A DNA stretch of 54,953 nt from Beijerinckiaceae bacterium (lineage in GTDB: Bacteria; Bacteroidota; Bacteroidia; Chitinophagales; Chitinophagaceae): contig CAJCIQ010000121.1 of assembly GCA_903970475.1 (NCBI GenBank), positions 1 to 54,953 on the forward strand. Direction: 5' to 3'. How positions within the stretch are numbered: position 1 is the first letter of the stretch; each line of letters starts with the position of its first letter. Position numbers and translations under genes: made by a program. Positions 8,003 through 17,288 of this stretch are shown piece by piece. The notes below the pieces were generated by a model. That model was given only the letters and a program-made list of their open reading frames with translations. It did not search any database and had not been told where the DNA came from.

Positions 8003-8010
8003 TAGATTTG
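8003..8010 (+). promoter_or_regulatory. -7-like element TAGATTTG before the nucleoside hydrolase
   Basis: Exact TAnnTTTG match ending three bases before ATG 8014. If used, the mRNA would start at or beyond the A of the ATG, so either translation is leaderless or the match is fortuitous. No good -33 element is seen at the usual distance. Confidence 0.3.
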
Positions 8011-8013
8011 ACG

Positions 8014-9009
8014 ATGCACCCGATTCGCTATTGCCTAAAAACGGGCCTATTGTTAATCGTTTTATCTGGCTCGCTGTCGGTCAGGGGCCAAAGCCGCCCC
8101 TTACCTGTGATCTTTGATTCCGATATAGGTCCAGACTATGATGATGTAGGCGCCATTACCTTGCTCCATGCCTTTGCGGACAGCGGGAAAGTAAAAATCC
8201 TGGCAACCATGGCCAGCAACAAATATGAAGGCATTGCTGCGGTACTCAACCTGTTCAACACCTATTTTGGTCGGCCCGAAATTCCCATTGGTGTGCCTAA
8301 AGGAGCATCTGTTAATCGGAAAGATAGCCAGCATTGGACTGACAGCATCCTGGTTAAATATCCGCATAAGATCAAGCTGAACAGCGAAGTGGCTGATGCC
8401 GTAACGCTTTATCGGCAGATCCTTGCCCGGCAGCCCGATCACAGTGTCATAATTATTACCGTGGGCTTCCTGACCAACCTGGCTGGATTGCTGCATACAA
8501 AGGCTGACAGCTATTCCCCTTTGAGCGGGGAGGAGCTTGTCCGCCGAAAAGTTGTACGGCTTGTCTCCATGGCAGGCAAGTTCCCTTCAGGATGGGAGTT
8601 TAATGTTTTTATGGATAGTACCGCTTCCCGATATGTGTTTGATCATTGGCCTACACCTGTTGTGTTGAGCGGGTTTGAGATCGGGGTTAAGATCAAATGC
8701 GGCTTGCCCTTAGTAAGCAATACAGCCATTCAACAAGATCCGGTCAAAGATGTATTCAGGATCAGTATTCCCCAAGCGGCCGAGGACAGTGCCGGCAGAA
8801 GCAGTTGGGATGAGACGGCGGTGCTTGTTGCCATTACGGGTGCTCAACCTTATTATACGCTAAAGACCGGACGAATGATCGTGGCTCCTAATGGAAGCGA
8901 CCAATGGATAGATGATCCGCTGGGGACCCAGGCTCATCTCGTGGAGGCAAGGCCTGTGGCGGAGGTGAGGGCGGTGATTGACAGGTTAATTGCGCATCAA
9001 CCCCGGTAG
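8014..9009 (+). CDS. Secreted nucleoside hydrolase-like protein (IUNH family)
   Basis: About 331 residues from ATG 8014, chosen because it begins a good signal peptide (MHPIRYCLKTGLLLIVLSGS) ending before QSRPLP. The frame is open 24 codons further upstream but that part has no family features. The family signature is DSDIGPDYDD right after the signal (the Ca2+-binding DxDxGxDDxx cluster), with LLHAFADSGKV, an NVF block and a late DET (Asp/Glu/Thr) typical of inosine-uridine-preferring nucleoside hydrolases, which cleave ribonucleosides to base plus ribose. Export suggests scavenging of environmental nucleosides or hydrolysis of a related N-glycoside. The gene stands alone. Confidence 0.87.
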   Translation: MHPIRYCLKTGLLLIVLSGSLSVRGQSRPLPVIFDSDIGPDYDDVGAITLLHAFADSGKVKILATMASNKYEGIAAVLNLFNTYFGRPEIPIGVPKGASVNRKDSQHWTDSILVKYPHKIKLNSEVADAVTLYRQILARQPDHSVIIITVGFLTNLAGLLHTKADSYSPLSGEELVRRKVVRLVSMAGKFPSGWEFNVFMDSTASRYVFDHWPTPVVLSGFEIGVKIKCGLPLVSNTAIQQDPVKDVFRISIPQAAEDSAGRSSWDETAVLVAITGAQPYYTLKTGRMIVAPNGSDQWIDDPLGTQAHLVEARPVAEVRAVIDRLIAHQPR

Positions 9010-9023
9010 CGCTCCGGAAGAAT

Positions 9024-9473
9024 CTATGGACATCCACCAGGCGGCAGCCCCGCCAACCATTCGGAGTAGTTCGTCTCTTCTTCTACGTCGGTAAAACTGG
9101 AGAACTCCATCCTATAACCGTCCGGGTCTTTCAGGCCGATAACCCACATCCCGTTACCCACAAAGGGTTCTGTCACCGATAAGCCCCGTTCCTTAAATTC
9201 ATGGTAAAGGGAAATAGCGTCTTCGCATTGGAAACAGATGTTGGGCCCGGATTTAGGTAAGTCATCCTGGGTATGGATGGCCCAGGGCTCCTGAAGCATG
9301 ATGGACACATTGTCCCGCTCCAGCCAACACCATTCAATCTTACCCCTGGGTGTCCACTGTTTAGTCATCTTAAATTGTAGACCTTCCATATAGAACCTGA
9401 GGGAGGCCTCCATATTTGCCACTCCGAAAAAGGGGACAGCTAGCTTAATATTAGGTGCTGAGGTGTTTTCCAT
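9024..9473 (-). CDS. VOC superfamily protein (glyoxalase/bleomycin-resistance-like)
   Basis: 149 residues with the two beta-alpha-beta-beta-beta modules of the vicinal-oxygen-chelate fold. The first module starts LAVPFFGVANMEASLRFY and the second contains VGNGMWVIGLKDPDGYRMEF. Metal-ligand positions expected of dioxygenases are not clear, so an antibiotic-binding or small-molecule-binding role is as likely as catalysis. Short cytosolic protein, no signal peptide. It converges with the nucleoside hydrolase (14-base gap) and is divergent from the FtsX permease. Confidence 0.85.
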   Translation of the reverse strand: MENTSAPNIKLAVPFFGVANMEASLRFYMEGLQFKMTKQWTPRGKIEWCWLERDNVSIMLQEPWAIHTQDDLPKSGPNICFQCEDAISLYHEFKERGLSVTEPFVGNGMWVIGLKDPDGYRMEFSSFTDVEEETNYSEWLAGLPPGGCP

Positions 9474-9618
9474 CAGTTAAATCTACGGATTAAAATCCGC
9501 ACACATATTGTCCGCTTCCGGGCACTATTTCCAACCCCCTGTGTCCGAATGGGTTGTCAGGAAAGGGTTTGGAAATTGGCATAACCGTTGCGGCCACTTA
9601 TCCTACAAACCCACCTGC

Positions 9619-12051
9619 ATGTTCAGAAATTACCTCAAAACAGCCTGGAGGACCGCCCTGCATGCTAAAACCTACTCGGCCATTACCATTATAGGGTTAA
9701 CCATTGGCTTATGTGCTTCCATGCTGATGCTGACGATTGTACTGGACGACCTTTCCTATGACAAGCAATGGACAAATGGTGCGGAGCTGTATAGGATCCT
9801 CTCGGTCAATAAAAGAGGGGTGGGGATATTTGACCGGAATACTTCTTCTTTTGCAGGCTTAGGGCCTTCCTTGAAAACGGCGTTTCCAGAAGTGTTGACC
9901 ACGGGACAGCTTGACAATGATCATGACCGGTTCCGGTTTGGAAACATGGATCCCAATGGTGTTAGCGTTTCCCTACTCCGGGCGGACACGTCCATATTTG
10001 ATATGTTGGACATATCGGTCATGGATGGGGATGCCAAACATTATGTCGGAGGCGTCAGCAATATTATACTTACAGCGGGTTTCTGTAAGAAATTTTTCCC
10101 AGGTCTAAGTCCCCTAGGTCGGACCATATACCGTGTTCCTAGTTTCGATAATAAGCCTCAGCCATATCTTGTTACGGCCATCATAAAGGATTTGCCTGCA
10201 AATAGCGTATTCAGGGCGGAGGCCATTGTTATCGATAAGCCCAGAACCGAGCAGTTGAGTAAAGCGCAAGGAGGTACCTTAATTAACAATAACTATATCT
10301 TAGTCCGGAAAGGCACAGATATGAGCCGGCTATCGGCTAAAATTAATAAGTGGTACGCGGGCTATGTCAATGCAAAACATCCTTTGCTCTATGAATTTCA
10401 GCCCCTCAAAAATGTTTACCTGGAAAGTGATTTTGCTAATGGCCAGCAAGTAAAAAGCGATATCACCAGAATCTACATCTTTTCCGGGGTGGCTTTGCTT
10501 ATCCTGGTCCTGGCTTGTGTGAATTTTGTAACCCTGAGTACGGCAAGGGCCATCAAACGATTGCCTGAAACAGGGGTGAGAAAAGTATTGGGCGCGGGCA
10601 GGGAACAACTGGTCTACCAATTCCTGACGGAATCATTCTTGTTTTTTGGTATAGCCACTATAGGGGCAACCCTTCTTTACATACAAGCATTGCCCCTGGT
10701 GGAAAAATACCTGGGCCATCAACTGGCGGTGACATTTACTTCGCGGTCTCCGCTCTTTGCGCTGGCTTACCTGAGTGTTTTTATGATTAGCCTCCTGGTC
10801 GGCTTTTATCCTGCCTGGAACATTTCTGGATTCCAACCAGCCGATACCCTCAAGGGGAGGTTGCTCTCCACTAATTTGTCGAGTCAAAACGTGGTCAGGA
10901 AGTGCCTGGTGGTCGTCCAATTTTCGTTATCTATTCTGGTGCTGATCGCCCTGATGGTGGTTCAACAGCAAGTCCATTTCATGGAAAATAAGGACCTGGG
11001 CTACGAAAAACATAATCTCCTCAACATTGGTATGATCGGATGGGATAATAAAGCAAAGGGATTCAAGAACGAGCTTCTTCATATTCCAGGCGTGCAGAGT
11101 GCCAGCGTTACAAGCTGGACGCCCTATGGTGGATTGCATATGACAACGGATATCAATGACCCATTTAAGTCCGGAAATACATTAACCGTGGGCTTTATTT
11201 CCGGGGATATAGACCTGGCTAAGACCATGGGGTTTCATTTATTGAATGGTCGCTCCTTTGATCCATCCTTTGCCATGGATGCCCTAAACCAGGACTCCCT
11301 TATGGGGCTGGATATGAAGGCCTATACGGAAGGGGCGGGACATCAATCCTCTCTGATAACGGCTTATACGGCTAGGGTATTGGGTATTAAAAACCTGAAT
11401 ACACCCATTAACCAGGCCCTGACTTCTCCCATAGGGATCATTGAAGATTTTAATAATGAATCGCTCAGAAGCCCACTTAAACCCATCATTATTGTTGCAG
11501 AAGAAGACCCCCAATACGGAGGCATGCTGATCCGGGTAGCCCCAGGGACAGAAAGAAGCGTAAGCATGGCTGTGTCCAGGTTGTGGCGTAGTTTTTTCCC
11601 AGAAAAATTACTCGATATGCAATCGGTTGACGATATGCTGGATAAGCAGTATAGGGAAGAAAACAGACTCCAACAGTTATTCAGTTTCTTTTCTTTCTTA
11701 AGCATGTTCCTGGCTGCATTGGGCATCCTGGGGCTGATTGTTCAGGCAACCGAACAGCGCAGAAAAGAAATAGGTATACGCAAAGTGTTGGGGGCAACGG
11801 TAGCCTCTATTGTACAATTATTCACGGCTGATTTTGTCAAGCTCGTTTTCATTGCACTGTTGATTGCTTCACCCCTAGCTTGGTGGCTGATGAATAAGTG
11901 GCTGACGGATTTTGCCTTCCGAATTCATATCAGCCCATGGGTGTTCGCGATCGCTGGGTCGGCCAGCCTGGCCATGGCCGTTATTACCATCAGCTTTCAA
12001 ACCATTAAGGCCGCTATGTCCAATCCCGTGAAAAGTTTAAGAACAGAGTAG
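9619..12051 (+). CDS. FtsX-like/MacB-type ABC transporter permease
   Basis: About 810 residues from ATG 9619 (MFRNYLKTAWR), the usual start of this Bacteroidota family; an upstream in-frame TTG would add 37 unrelated residues. Layout: TM1 (about 20-42), a large periplasmic MacB-PCD domain, three TMs with an FtsX motif (ending near residue 430), a second TM and periplasmic domain, then three final TMs. The last block contains EQRRKEIGIRKVLGATVASI and the C-terminal NPVKSLRTE signature. These proteins work with an ATPase, unlinked here, in lipoprotein or peptide export or mechanotransmission. A truncated C-terminal copy of the same family sits at 27770-28048. Confidence 0.9.
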   Translation: MFRNYLKTAWRTALHAKTYSAITIIGLTIGLCASMLMLTIVLDDLSYDKQWTNGAELYRILSVNKRGVGIFDRNTSSFAGLGPSLKTAFPEVLTTGQLDNDHDRFRFGNMDPNGVSVSLLRADTSIFDMLDISVMDGDAKHYVGGVSNIILTAGFCKKFFPGLSPLGRTIYRVPSFDNKPQPYLVTAIIKDLPANSVFRAEAIVIDKPRTEQLSKAQGGTLINNNYILVRKGTDMSRLSAKINKWYAGYVNAKHPLLYEFQPLKNVYLESDFANGQQVKSDITRIYIFSGVALLILVLACVNFVTLSTARAIKRLPETGVRKVLGAGREQLVYQFLTESFLFFGIATIGATLLYIQALPLVEKYLGHQLAVTFTSRSPLFALAYLSVFMISLLVGFYPAWNISGFQPADTLKGRLLSTNLSSQNVVRKCLVVVQFSLSILVLIALMVVQQQVHFMENKDLGYEKHNLLNIGMIGWDNKAKGFKNELLHIPGVQSASVTSWTPYGGLHMTTDINDPFKSGNTLTVGFISGDIDLAKTMGFHLLNGRSFDPSFAMDALNQDSLMGLDMKAYTEGAGHQSSLITAYTARVLGIKNLNTPINQALTSPIGIIEDFNNESLRSPLKPIIIVAEEDPQYGGMLIRVAPGTERSVSMAVSRLWRSFFPEKLLDMQSVDDMLDKQYREENRLQQLFSFFSFLSMFLAALGILGLIVQATEQRRKEIGIRKVLGATVASIVQLFTADFVKLVFIALLIASPLAWWLMNKWLTDFAFRIHISPWVFAIAGSASLAMAVITISFQTIKAAMSNPVKSLRTE

Positions 12052-12431
12052 CCTTGGTGGGCGCGTTGGTCCGTTAACTTAGGCGAATCATACATAGTGC
12101 GGGATGTTGGAGCAAATGCTTGAAGGTGCGGTCAAGGACCAGGACATCCAGCTGATATAGGTTCCTTTGGGAAGCACTAGTTTCTCCAGGTGAAATTTTT
12201 AAGCCTCCCCTTTCCGGAGGTTCGCGACTCTTTGATTCTACGGAGTACGTCAGTATTACAAACTATATTTAAGGAGGATTATGGAGTAACATATAGGCAT
12301 TTAAGGTATTGATTATTAGTATATAGTAATAAGTAGAATTGGTTTTTTAGGTTGTGTAATAAGCTTGACTTTTGATGGTTCATTCAAATAAAGTTTATAG
12401 TTTTGCTAACGAACGGTAATCAAAAAGCCTT
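12052..12431. other. 380-bp intergenic stretch, mostly AT-rich
   Basis: No gene, RNA or clear terminator recognised. The first half is GC-normal and may hold worn-out coding sequence; the second half is AT-rich and ends in the promoter-like element at 12398-12405 that would serve the coiled-coil gene. Confidence 0.5.
12371..12405 (+). promoter_or_regulatory. Bacteroidota promoter TTTG-N23-TAGTTTTG
   Basis: -33-like TTTG at 12371-12374 and exact TAnnTTTG at 12398-12405, 26 bases before the start codon of the coiled-coil gene. The spacing is slightly longer than usual. Confidence 0.5.
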
Positions 12432-12944
12432 ATGAGGCGTATGGATCTGCCATTAAATTTGAGGATGTATAATCTCTTTAGAAAGAACCTTCACCTTCCG
12501 GAGGATCAGGCCCAGGAATTTGTGCAGGTGATCGATGAGGCTGTAAAGGAACAGGGTGCTCATAAGCATGAGCAGGCGCATGCGCTCGTGCAGAAGGAGA
12601 TAGCGTCCTTTAAAGAGCAAGGGGATTCCAAGTACGAGATGGTGGATAAGGATATTCAATCCTTAAAAGGGCATATGGACGATAAGTTCGCTTATGTCGA
12701 TACAAAATTTACTCAGATTGACACAAAATTTACTCAGGTCGACGCCAGATTTGATCAGGTCGATAAAGAATTTCGATCTCTTAGAGATTATGTCGACGGG
12801 AAATTTTATGAATCTGACAAACGGATGGCAACGAAAGAAAATCTTTCTGAAACCAAATCTGAGATAATAAAATGGATGTTTATTTTTTGGATAGGCCAGG
12901 TAGTTGCCACCATAGGATTCTTGGCGGTTTATCTGAAAAAATAA
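12432..12944 (+). CDS. Coiled-coil protein with heptad repeats and C-terminal membrane anchor
   Basis: 170 residues, no enzyme motif. After a helical N-terminus (1-40) the protein becomes a long charged coiled coil. Residues about 90-118 repeat a seven-residue unit of the type D-T/A-K/R-F-T/D-Q-V/I four times. A single hydrophobic segment (WMFIFWIGQVVATIGFLAVY, about 148-167) ends the protein with a Lys-rich tail. The layout resembles DUF1640/CCDC90-like proteins and Borrelia Bdr proteins: coiled coil outside the membrane core and a C-terminal anchor. The function is unknown. The repeats are visible in DNA as ACAAAATTTACTCAG units, so copy number could vary. Confidence 0.75.
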   Translation: MRRMDLPLNLRMYNLFRKNLHLPEDQAQEFVQVIDEAVKEQGAHKHEQAHALVQKEIASFKEQGDSKYEMVDKDIQSLKGHMDDKFAYVDTKFTQIDTKFTQVDARFDQVDKEFRSLRDYVDGKFYESDKRMATKENLSETKSEIIKWMFIFWIGQVVATIGFLAVYLKK

Positions 12945-12962
12945 GGGAAATCAGCCGACCAC

Positions 12963-13412
12963 TTAACCTTCCTTTGTATTTGGCGCTCCCTTTCCCGTAG
13001 TAATCAAGTTATATAAGCTGCTTTGGATATAAGTTGTCCAGGCATCCTTGCAAATGGGATAGCACTCATACTTGGGTGTCAGTCCTTTGTGCGTGAATTG
13101 AAGTGTCGTCTGTTTACCTTCCCTTGAAATGTCAAACAGGATGGTGGTGCCTGTCCACTCATGGCTGTCTTGGGTGAATTGAAAATAGTTATCCAGTACC
13201 AGCCAAGCTACCTTTTTTCCTGGGACTAGTGCCGTTACTTTAATGGTACAGCGATGCTTGTCCTGATAATGGTAATAAAATACGCCATCAAGCTGGTCTG
13301 TAGCTCCTTCTATGGCTTCTGACCACCATCCTCTAACATGATTAACCGCTTTGAATACGACTCCGGGAGCCTGACTCACCTGTATGGAGGTAGTAAAATC
13401 CTGACGTTTCAT
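12963..13412 (-). CDS. SRPBCC/AHSA1-like domain protein
   Basis: 149 residues beginning MKRQDFTTSIQVSQAPGVVF, the first strand and helix of the START/SRPBCC fold, followed by RGWWSEAIEG and a final helix with DAWTTYIQSSLYNLI typical of activator-of-Hsp90-ATPase-like domains. These bind hydrophobic ligands in a cavity; the ligand is unknown. It is divergent from the GlxA-type regulator (about 107 bases between starts), which may control it. Confidence 0.85.
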   Translation of the reverse strand: MKRQDFTTSIQVSQAPGVVFKAVNHVRGWWSEAIEGATDQLDGVFYYHYQDKHRCTIKVTALVPGKKVAWLVLDNYFQFTQDSHEWTGTTILFDISREGKQTTLQFTHKGLTPKYECYPICKDAWTTYIQSSLYNLITTGKGAPNTKEG

Positions 13413-13518
13413 ACGCTCAAAGTTATGCCTAATTCAGCGGCAGGAAAGGGGGCAAAATGGCCATCTTCCTGGGTTGATTTGGACGGAAAAAATGGGTATC
13501 TTATCCAAAATTTCTGCC

Positions 13519-14499
13519 ATGAAACAAGTGACGATCATCGTGCCGGATGGTTTTGTAGACCTGGGTACCATTACGGGTACATTGGAGGTCTTGAACAGGG
13601 CCAATTGGATCTATCAGCAAAGGGGCAAGGAGCCTGTGTTGGAGGTGCATATCGCGGGATTCGTAAGCGAGCTCAAATTGGAGGTGGGTTGTTTTTCCAT
13701 ACATCCGGAAAGCCTGCATGATATACATAAGTCAGATATCCTGATTATCCCTTCTGTCATGGATTATTACAATGACGTGTTGAAGCTGAACAGGGAGCTC
13801 ATCCTATGGATCAAAGACCAATACAAACGGGGAACGGAGATTGCCAGTATTTGTTCTGGCTCTTTCCTGCTGGCGGCTACTGGTTTGCTGGACGGGAAAA
13901 ACTGTGCCATGCATTTTATCTCCGCCCACGATTTCAAACAAATGTATCCTAAAGTGAATTTGATGACGGATGAGTTGATCACGGTAAATGAAGGGATATA
14001 TACAGGTGGGGGAGGGTACTCGTTTTTGAACCTGATTTTATTTCTGATTGAAAAATATTTTGATAGGGATACGGCTGTGCTATGTTCAAAGATGTATCAG
14101 ATCGATATCAGCAGAGATTCCCAGGCCCTCTATAACATATTTGAGACCCACAAAGAGCATGGGGATGAATTGGTCTGCAAAGCCCAGACTTATATGGAGG
14201 AAAATGTCAGTCAAAAGATTTCATTTGAACACCTGGCTTCCAAGCTAGCCATTAGTCGCAGAAACTTCGATAGGCGCTTTATCAAGGCCGTTGGTTTTAC
14301 GCCTGTGGAGTACTTGCAGCGGGTGAAAGTTGAGCTAGCCAAAAGCTTCCTGGAAAAGGGGAGGAAAAGCATTTTCGAAGTCATGGACGAGGTGGGCTAT
14401 GCTGACGATAAAGCCTTCCGGGAAGTATTCAAGAAAATTACGGGCTTGTCCCCTGTGGATTACAAGGCCAAATTCAGCAAGCGGTCGGTAATGGCTTGA
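13519..14499 (+). CDS. GlxA-type transcriptional regulator (DJ-1/PfpI domain plus AraC HTH)
   Basis: About 326 residues from ATG 13519 (MKQVTIIVPDGFVDLGT); in-frame starts at 13474 and 13492 are possible. Residues 1-190 form a DJ-1/PfpI-like amidotransferase fold with the nucleophile-elbow-like SICSGSFLLAATGLLDG, and the C-terminal third is an AraC double helix-turn-helix (KISFEHLASKLAISRRNFDR, then DEVGYADDKAFREVFKK). Proteins of this build are regulators whose N-terminal domain senses a small molecule. It is divergent from the SRPBCC gene, a probable target. No neighbouring catabolic gene points to the ligand. Confidence 0.88.
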   Translation: MKQVTIIVPDGFVDLGTITGTLEVLNRANWIYQQRGKEPVLEVHIAGFVSELKLEVGCFSIHPESLHDIHKSDILIIPSVMDYYNDVLKLNRELILWIKDQYKRGTEIASICSGSFLLAATGLLDGKNCAMHFISAHDFKQMYPKVNLMTDELITVNEGIYTGGGGYSFLNLILFLIEKYFDRDTAVLCSKMYQIDISRDSQALYNIFETHKEHGDELVCKAQTYMEENVSQKISFEHLASKLAISRRNFDRRFIKAVGFTPVEYLQRVKVELAKSFLEKGRKSIFEVMDEVGYADDKAFREVFKKITGLSPVDYKAKFSKRSVMA

Positions 14500-14605
14500 G
14501 TTTCGTTCAGGGGAACACCTCATTCGTTCATAGTATACGTTAGTTGGTTCAATTTTTTTGCTGGAGCAGCCATGCCCGAATAGTTTAGTGGTATAATTAA
14601 TTGCC

Positions 14606-16225
14606 ATGACCAACTATTTAGTACTGACAGCCTCCCTGGTTTTACTCTTTTTTGCCACCAGGGGGTATTGTCAGAAAGCCGTTGAGGCTTCCTTATTAAA
14701 GGTTTACAGCCCTGACCATACCCAATTGGTGGAATCTGACAGGCACAAAACCCGAATCTATCAAGTAGCTTCCGCTGAGATGCACCTGATAACCACCTTT
14801 TCTTTCCCTGTTTCCTCGGTGCAGTTTAGCCATACGGGTAAGTGGGTTTATCTCTTGGATAGCCGTAATCCATTTAAAGCTACACTACTGCTATACAGCA
14901 CCGACACCTGGAAGAAGCTTCACCAAAGTCATTTGACGACCTTAACGGGCGGCATTTCTCTCAACGCCAACGATTCTTTGATTTGTTATCCATCCTTGGG
15001 CAAGATTAAGACCAGTGATGCGCGAACCCTGGAACCCGGTAGGGTCTATTGGGAGCGCATTAGTGCAAAGAAGGCCGTATTCGATCCGGTTAACCCCGAA
15101 CGCTGTATCGTGACTTCCTCCAAAGAACAGGTTTGGGTAATTGACCTGCCTAAGGATAGCGTTTTGTTTACCACAAACAAACCCGTGGATCCGGTGAGCG
15201 GACCTTTGCAGCCTTATCATCCGCCGGTTGCTGAAAAGTTTTTTTCCCCTTCTATTGGCTACGCACCGGAAATGGGATTTATGCTTGGGTTTGGACTAAC
15301 CGGTATTGTGCAACCTGTGACACCCAGTACCTATTACCGACCTTCGGTGTATAACGCTTCGCTCAATTATGGATTTGGAGGGAATTCCTTCCTCGCAAGG
15401 GCGTCCGCCAGCAGTTATTGGGTAAAAAAGTGGTGGATAGCCGCAGATCTTGGCTATAATGCACACGGCAGAAATTTCTACTTCGGGATAGGACAGCAGA
15501 CCAGCATCAAAGACAAGTATGCTTATTATTCAGATAACCTTAGATTGGACGGAAACTTTTCGTACAATATAGGGCAGACGCTTAGTATGGGAGTGGCCTA
15601 TGATGTAAGGCATAATACCCAGGCTGGTTTTCAGCATAAGCTCGATAGCGCTCCATATGGCTATGCTGGTGGTACTTTATTCGGAACCGGGCCAATCTTA
15701 AGGTGGGATACCCGGAACAATATTCTGCAACCCAACAGGGGGCATTTGCTGGACATGCGCTATCTGTATTATAGCGGAAATTATCAGTATGACGAAACCC
15801 TCATTGACTACCGTCAATATATACCGTTGGGCGCTCCAGGTAGATTACTGGCTATTCAGGGCAGGGCTGATCTTACCTGGGGTGGAACGCCACCGTTTTA
15901 CAGTCTTCCCTATTTTACCTCGGATCTGGCCTTGAGGGGAATTTACAGGAATTTGTATATTGATAACCAGGTTGCTTTCGTTCAAGCCGAATACAGGTCT
16001 TATTTCAGGGATACCGACCCAAGATTTGGATATGCTTTATTTGCGGGAGCCGCAGACGGAGCGACCGATTTTTTCAAGGGATATCACTCCGGTATTAAAG
16101 GTGTTTACGGCCTGGGTCTTCGTCAGCAGCTTTATCCCCAGAACAGCCTTTTATTGCGATTGGATTTCGCCATGACTCCTGAAGGTGTCTTCGGTTGTTA
16201 TGCAGGTCTGGGTGTTGCTTTTTAA
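14606..16225 (+). CDS. Outer-membrane BamA/TamA-like beta-barrel protein with N-terminal propeller-like region
   Basis: 539 residues. A signal peptide (MTNYLVLTASLVLLFFATRG, cleaved before QKAVE) is followed by about 180 residues of beta-rich sequence with WD40/YncE-like repeats (HTGKWVYLLDS, then LNANDSLICYPS), and then a C-terminal half that matches the D15/Omp85 surface-antigen barrel (YAPEMGFMLGFGL, RWDTRNNILQPNRGHLLDM, final strand GCYAGLGVAF). POTRA domains, which usually precede such barrels, are not seen. The barrel probably sits in the outer membrane; whether it inserts proteins or lipids or is a simple pore is unknown. A histidine kinase starts 17 bases downstream, so it is probably cotranscribed with the two-component pair. 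Confidence 0.78.
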   Translation: MTNYLVLTASLVLLFFATRGYCQKAVEASLLKVYSPDHTQLVESDRHKTRIYQVASAEMHLITTFSFPVSSVQFSHTGKWVYLLDSRNPFKATLLLYSTDTWKKLHQSHLTTLTGGISLNANDSLICYPSLGKIKTSDARTLEPGRVYWERISAKKAVFDPVNPERCIVTSSKEQVWVIDLPKDSVLFTTNKPVDPVSGPLQPYHPPVAEKFFSPSIGYAPEMGFMLGFGLTGIVQPVTPSTYYRPSVYNASLNYGFGGNSFLARASASSYWVKKWWIAADLGYNAHGRNFYFGIGQQTSIKDKYAYYSDNLRLDGNFSYNIGQTLSMGVAYDVRHNTQAGFQHKLDSAPYGYAGGTLFGTGPILRWDTRNNILQPNRGHLLDMRYLYYSGNYQYDETLIDYRQYIPLGAPGRLLAIQGRADLTWGGTPPFYSLPYFTSDLALRGIYRNLYIDNQVAFVQAEYRSYFRDTDPRFGYALFAGAADGATDFFKGYHSGIKGVYGLGLRQQLYPQNSLLLRLDFAMTPEGVFGCYAGLGVAF

Positions 16226-16242
16226 CCTTAATTTATGTACGA

Positions 16243-17286
16243 ATGAAAAAATACGCTATCAGGTGGCTGACGATACTGGCATGGTATACCGCTTTTGCCT
16301 TGTTTGTCTTTTGCATGATGTATTTATCCGGACCCCAGGCTTTGTATAAGAACTACGGGACCCCAAATGATTGGGCTATTGATATAGTGACTAATATTAT
16401 CAAGTGCACCATCACCTACTATTTCCTGATTTATATTATTTTCTTACCCATTATACGCATTGGCCGGATCAAGACAACTTTATTGAAATTGGCTGAGTTG
16501 GCCGCATTCTTCATTGTGTTGACCGCTTATGAGTACTTCAGAGCATTTATGATTCCAGGCGGGGTGGCAGAAAGGCAGCATCTTATCCTCGGCAATTGGT
16601 TGTTCTGGGAGGTGCTGATAGGTATGGTCGTTATTTTTGTCAGTTTGGCCATGGCGATCAACATTGAACTCAGGGCAAAAGCAGTGAGGCAGCAGGAGTT
16701 GGAAAAAGGTAAGCTAATGGCGGAATTATCTGCCATCAAATATCAGATTAACCCCCATTTTCTTTTCAATTCTCTTAGCTTTATTTATACCAAAGCGGTA
16801 GGGAATAATCCCGAAGTAGCCGACGCCGTAACCTTGCTTTCTGAGATCATGCGTTATGCCTTAAACCAGGAGGATGATAAATCGGGATTTGTGGCCTTAT
16901 CGGCTGAAATGGATCATTTGAAAAACGTGATTCAAATGAATCAATTGCGCTACAGTGACCGGTTGAACATCCGTTATTGGGAAGACGTGGATGATGCGGA
17001 GCTTCGCGTTCCGCCTTTGATTCTCATTACGCTGGTGGAAAATGCTTTTAAACATGGTGACCTCAATGACCCGGCGCATCCTTTGGATATTAAGTTGGAA
17101 GTTAGTAAGGGTAGGCTTTGGTTCTATACCCAAAACAAAAAGAAGAAGGGATTAAAGGAATTGTCCCATGGTATAGGGCTTGCCAATGTAAGGCAAAGGC
17201 TTCAGTTGATGTATGGTATACGGCACCAGTTTGTAACCCGGGAAGATGATTTGTATTATGCAGCAGAAATCAATATTAATCTATAG
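16243..17286 (+). CDS. LytS/YehU-type sensor histidine kinase
   Basis: 347 residues from ATG 16243 (MKKYAIRWLT); the frame is open upstream but overlaps the previous gene. Four hydrophobic segments within residues 1-145 form a membrane sensor. The His_kinase domain has the phospho-acceptor in QINPHFLFNSL, the N box LVENAFKHG and the G box HGIGLANVRQRL of the LytS/HPK8 class. It should phosphorylate the LytTR regulator that begins two bases after its stop codon. The signal is unknown; the outer-membrane protein encoded just upstream could be involved. Confidence 0.92.
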   Translation: MKKYAIRWLTILAWYTAFALFVFCMMYLSGPQALYKNYGTPNDWAIDIVTNIIKCTITYYFLIYIIFLPIIRIGRIKTTLLKLAELAAFFIVLTAYEYFRAFMIPGGVAERQHLILGNWLFWEVLIGMVVIFVSLAMAINIELRAKAVRQQELEKGKLMAELSAIKYQINPHFLFNSLSFIYTKAVGNNPEVADAVTLLSEIMRYALNQEDDKSGFVALSAEMDHLKNVIQMNQLRYSDRLNIRYWEDVDDAELRVPPLILITLVENAFKHGDLNDPAHPLDIKLEVSKGRLWFYTQNKKKKGLKELSHGIGLANVRQRLQLMYGIRHQFVTREDDLYYAAEININL

Positions 17287-17288
17287 AT

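Noticed and set aside
13338..13721. Plus-strand frame of about 127 codons overlapping the SRPBCC and GlxA starts
   Set aside because: Out of frame with the GlxA gene, which has clear DJ-1 and AraC domains.
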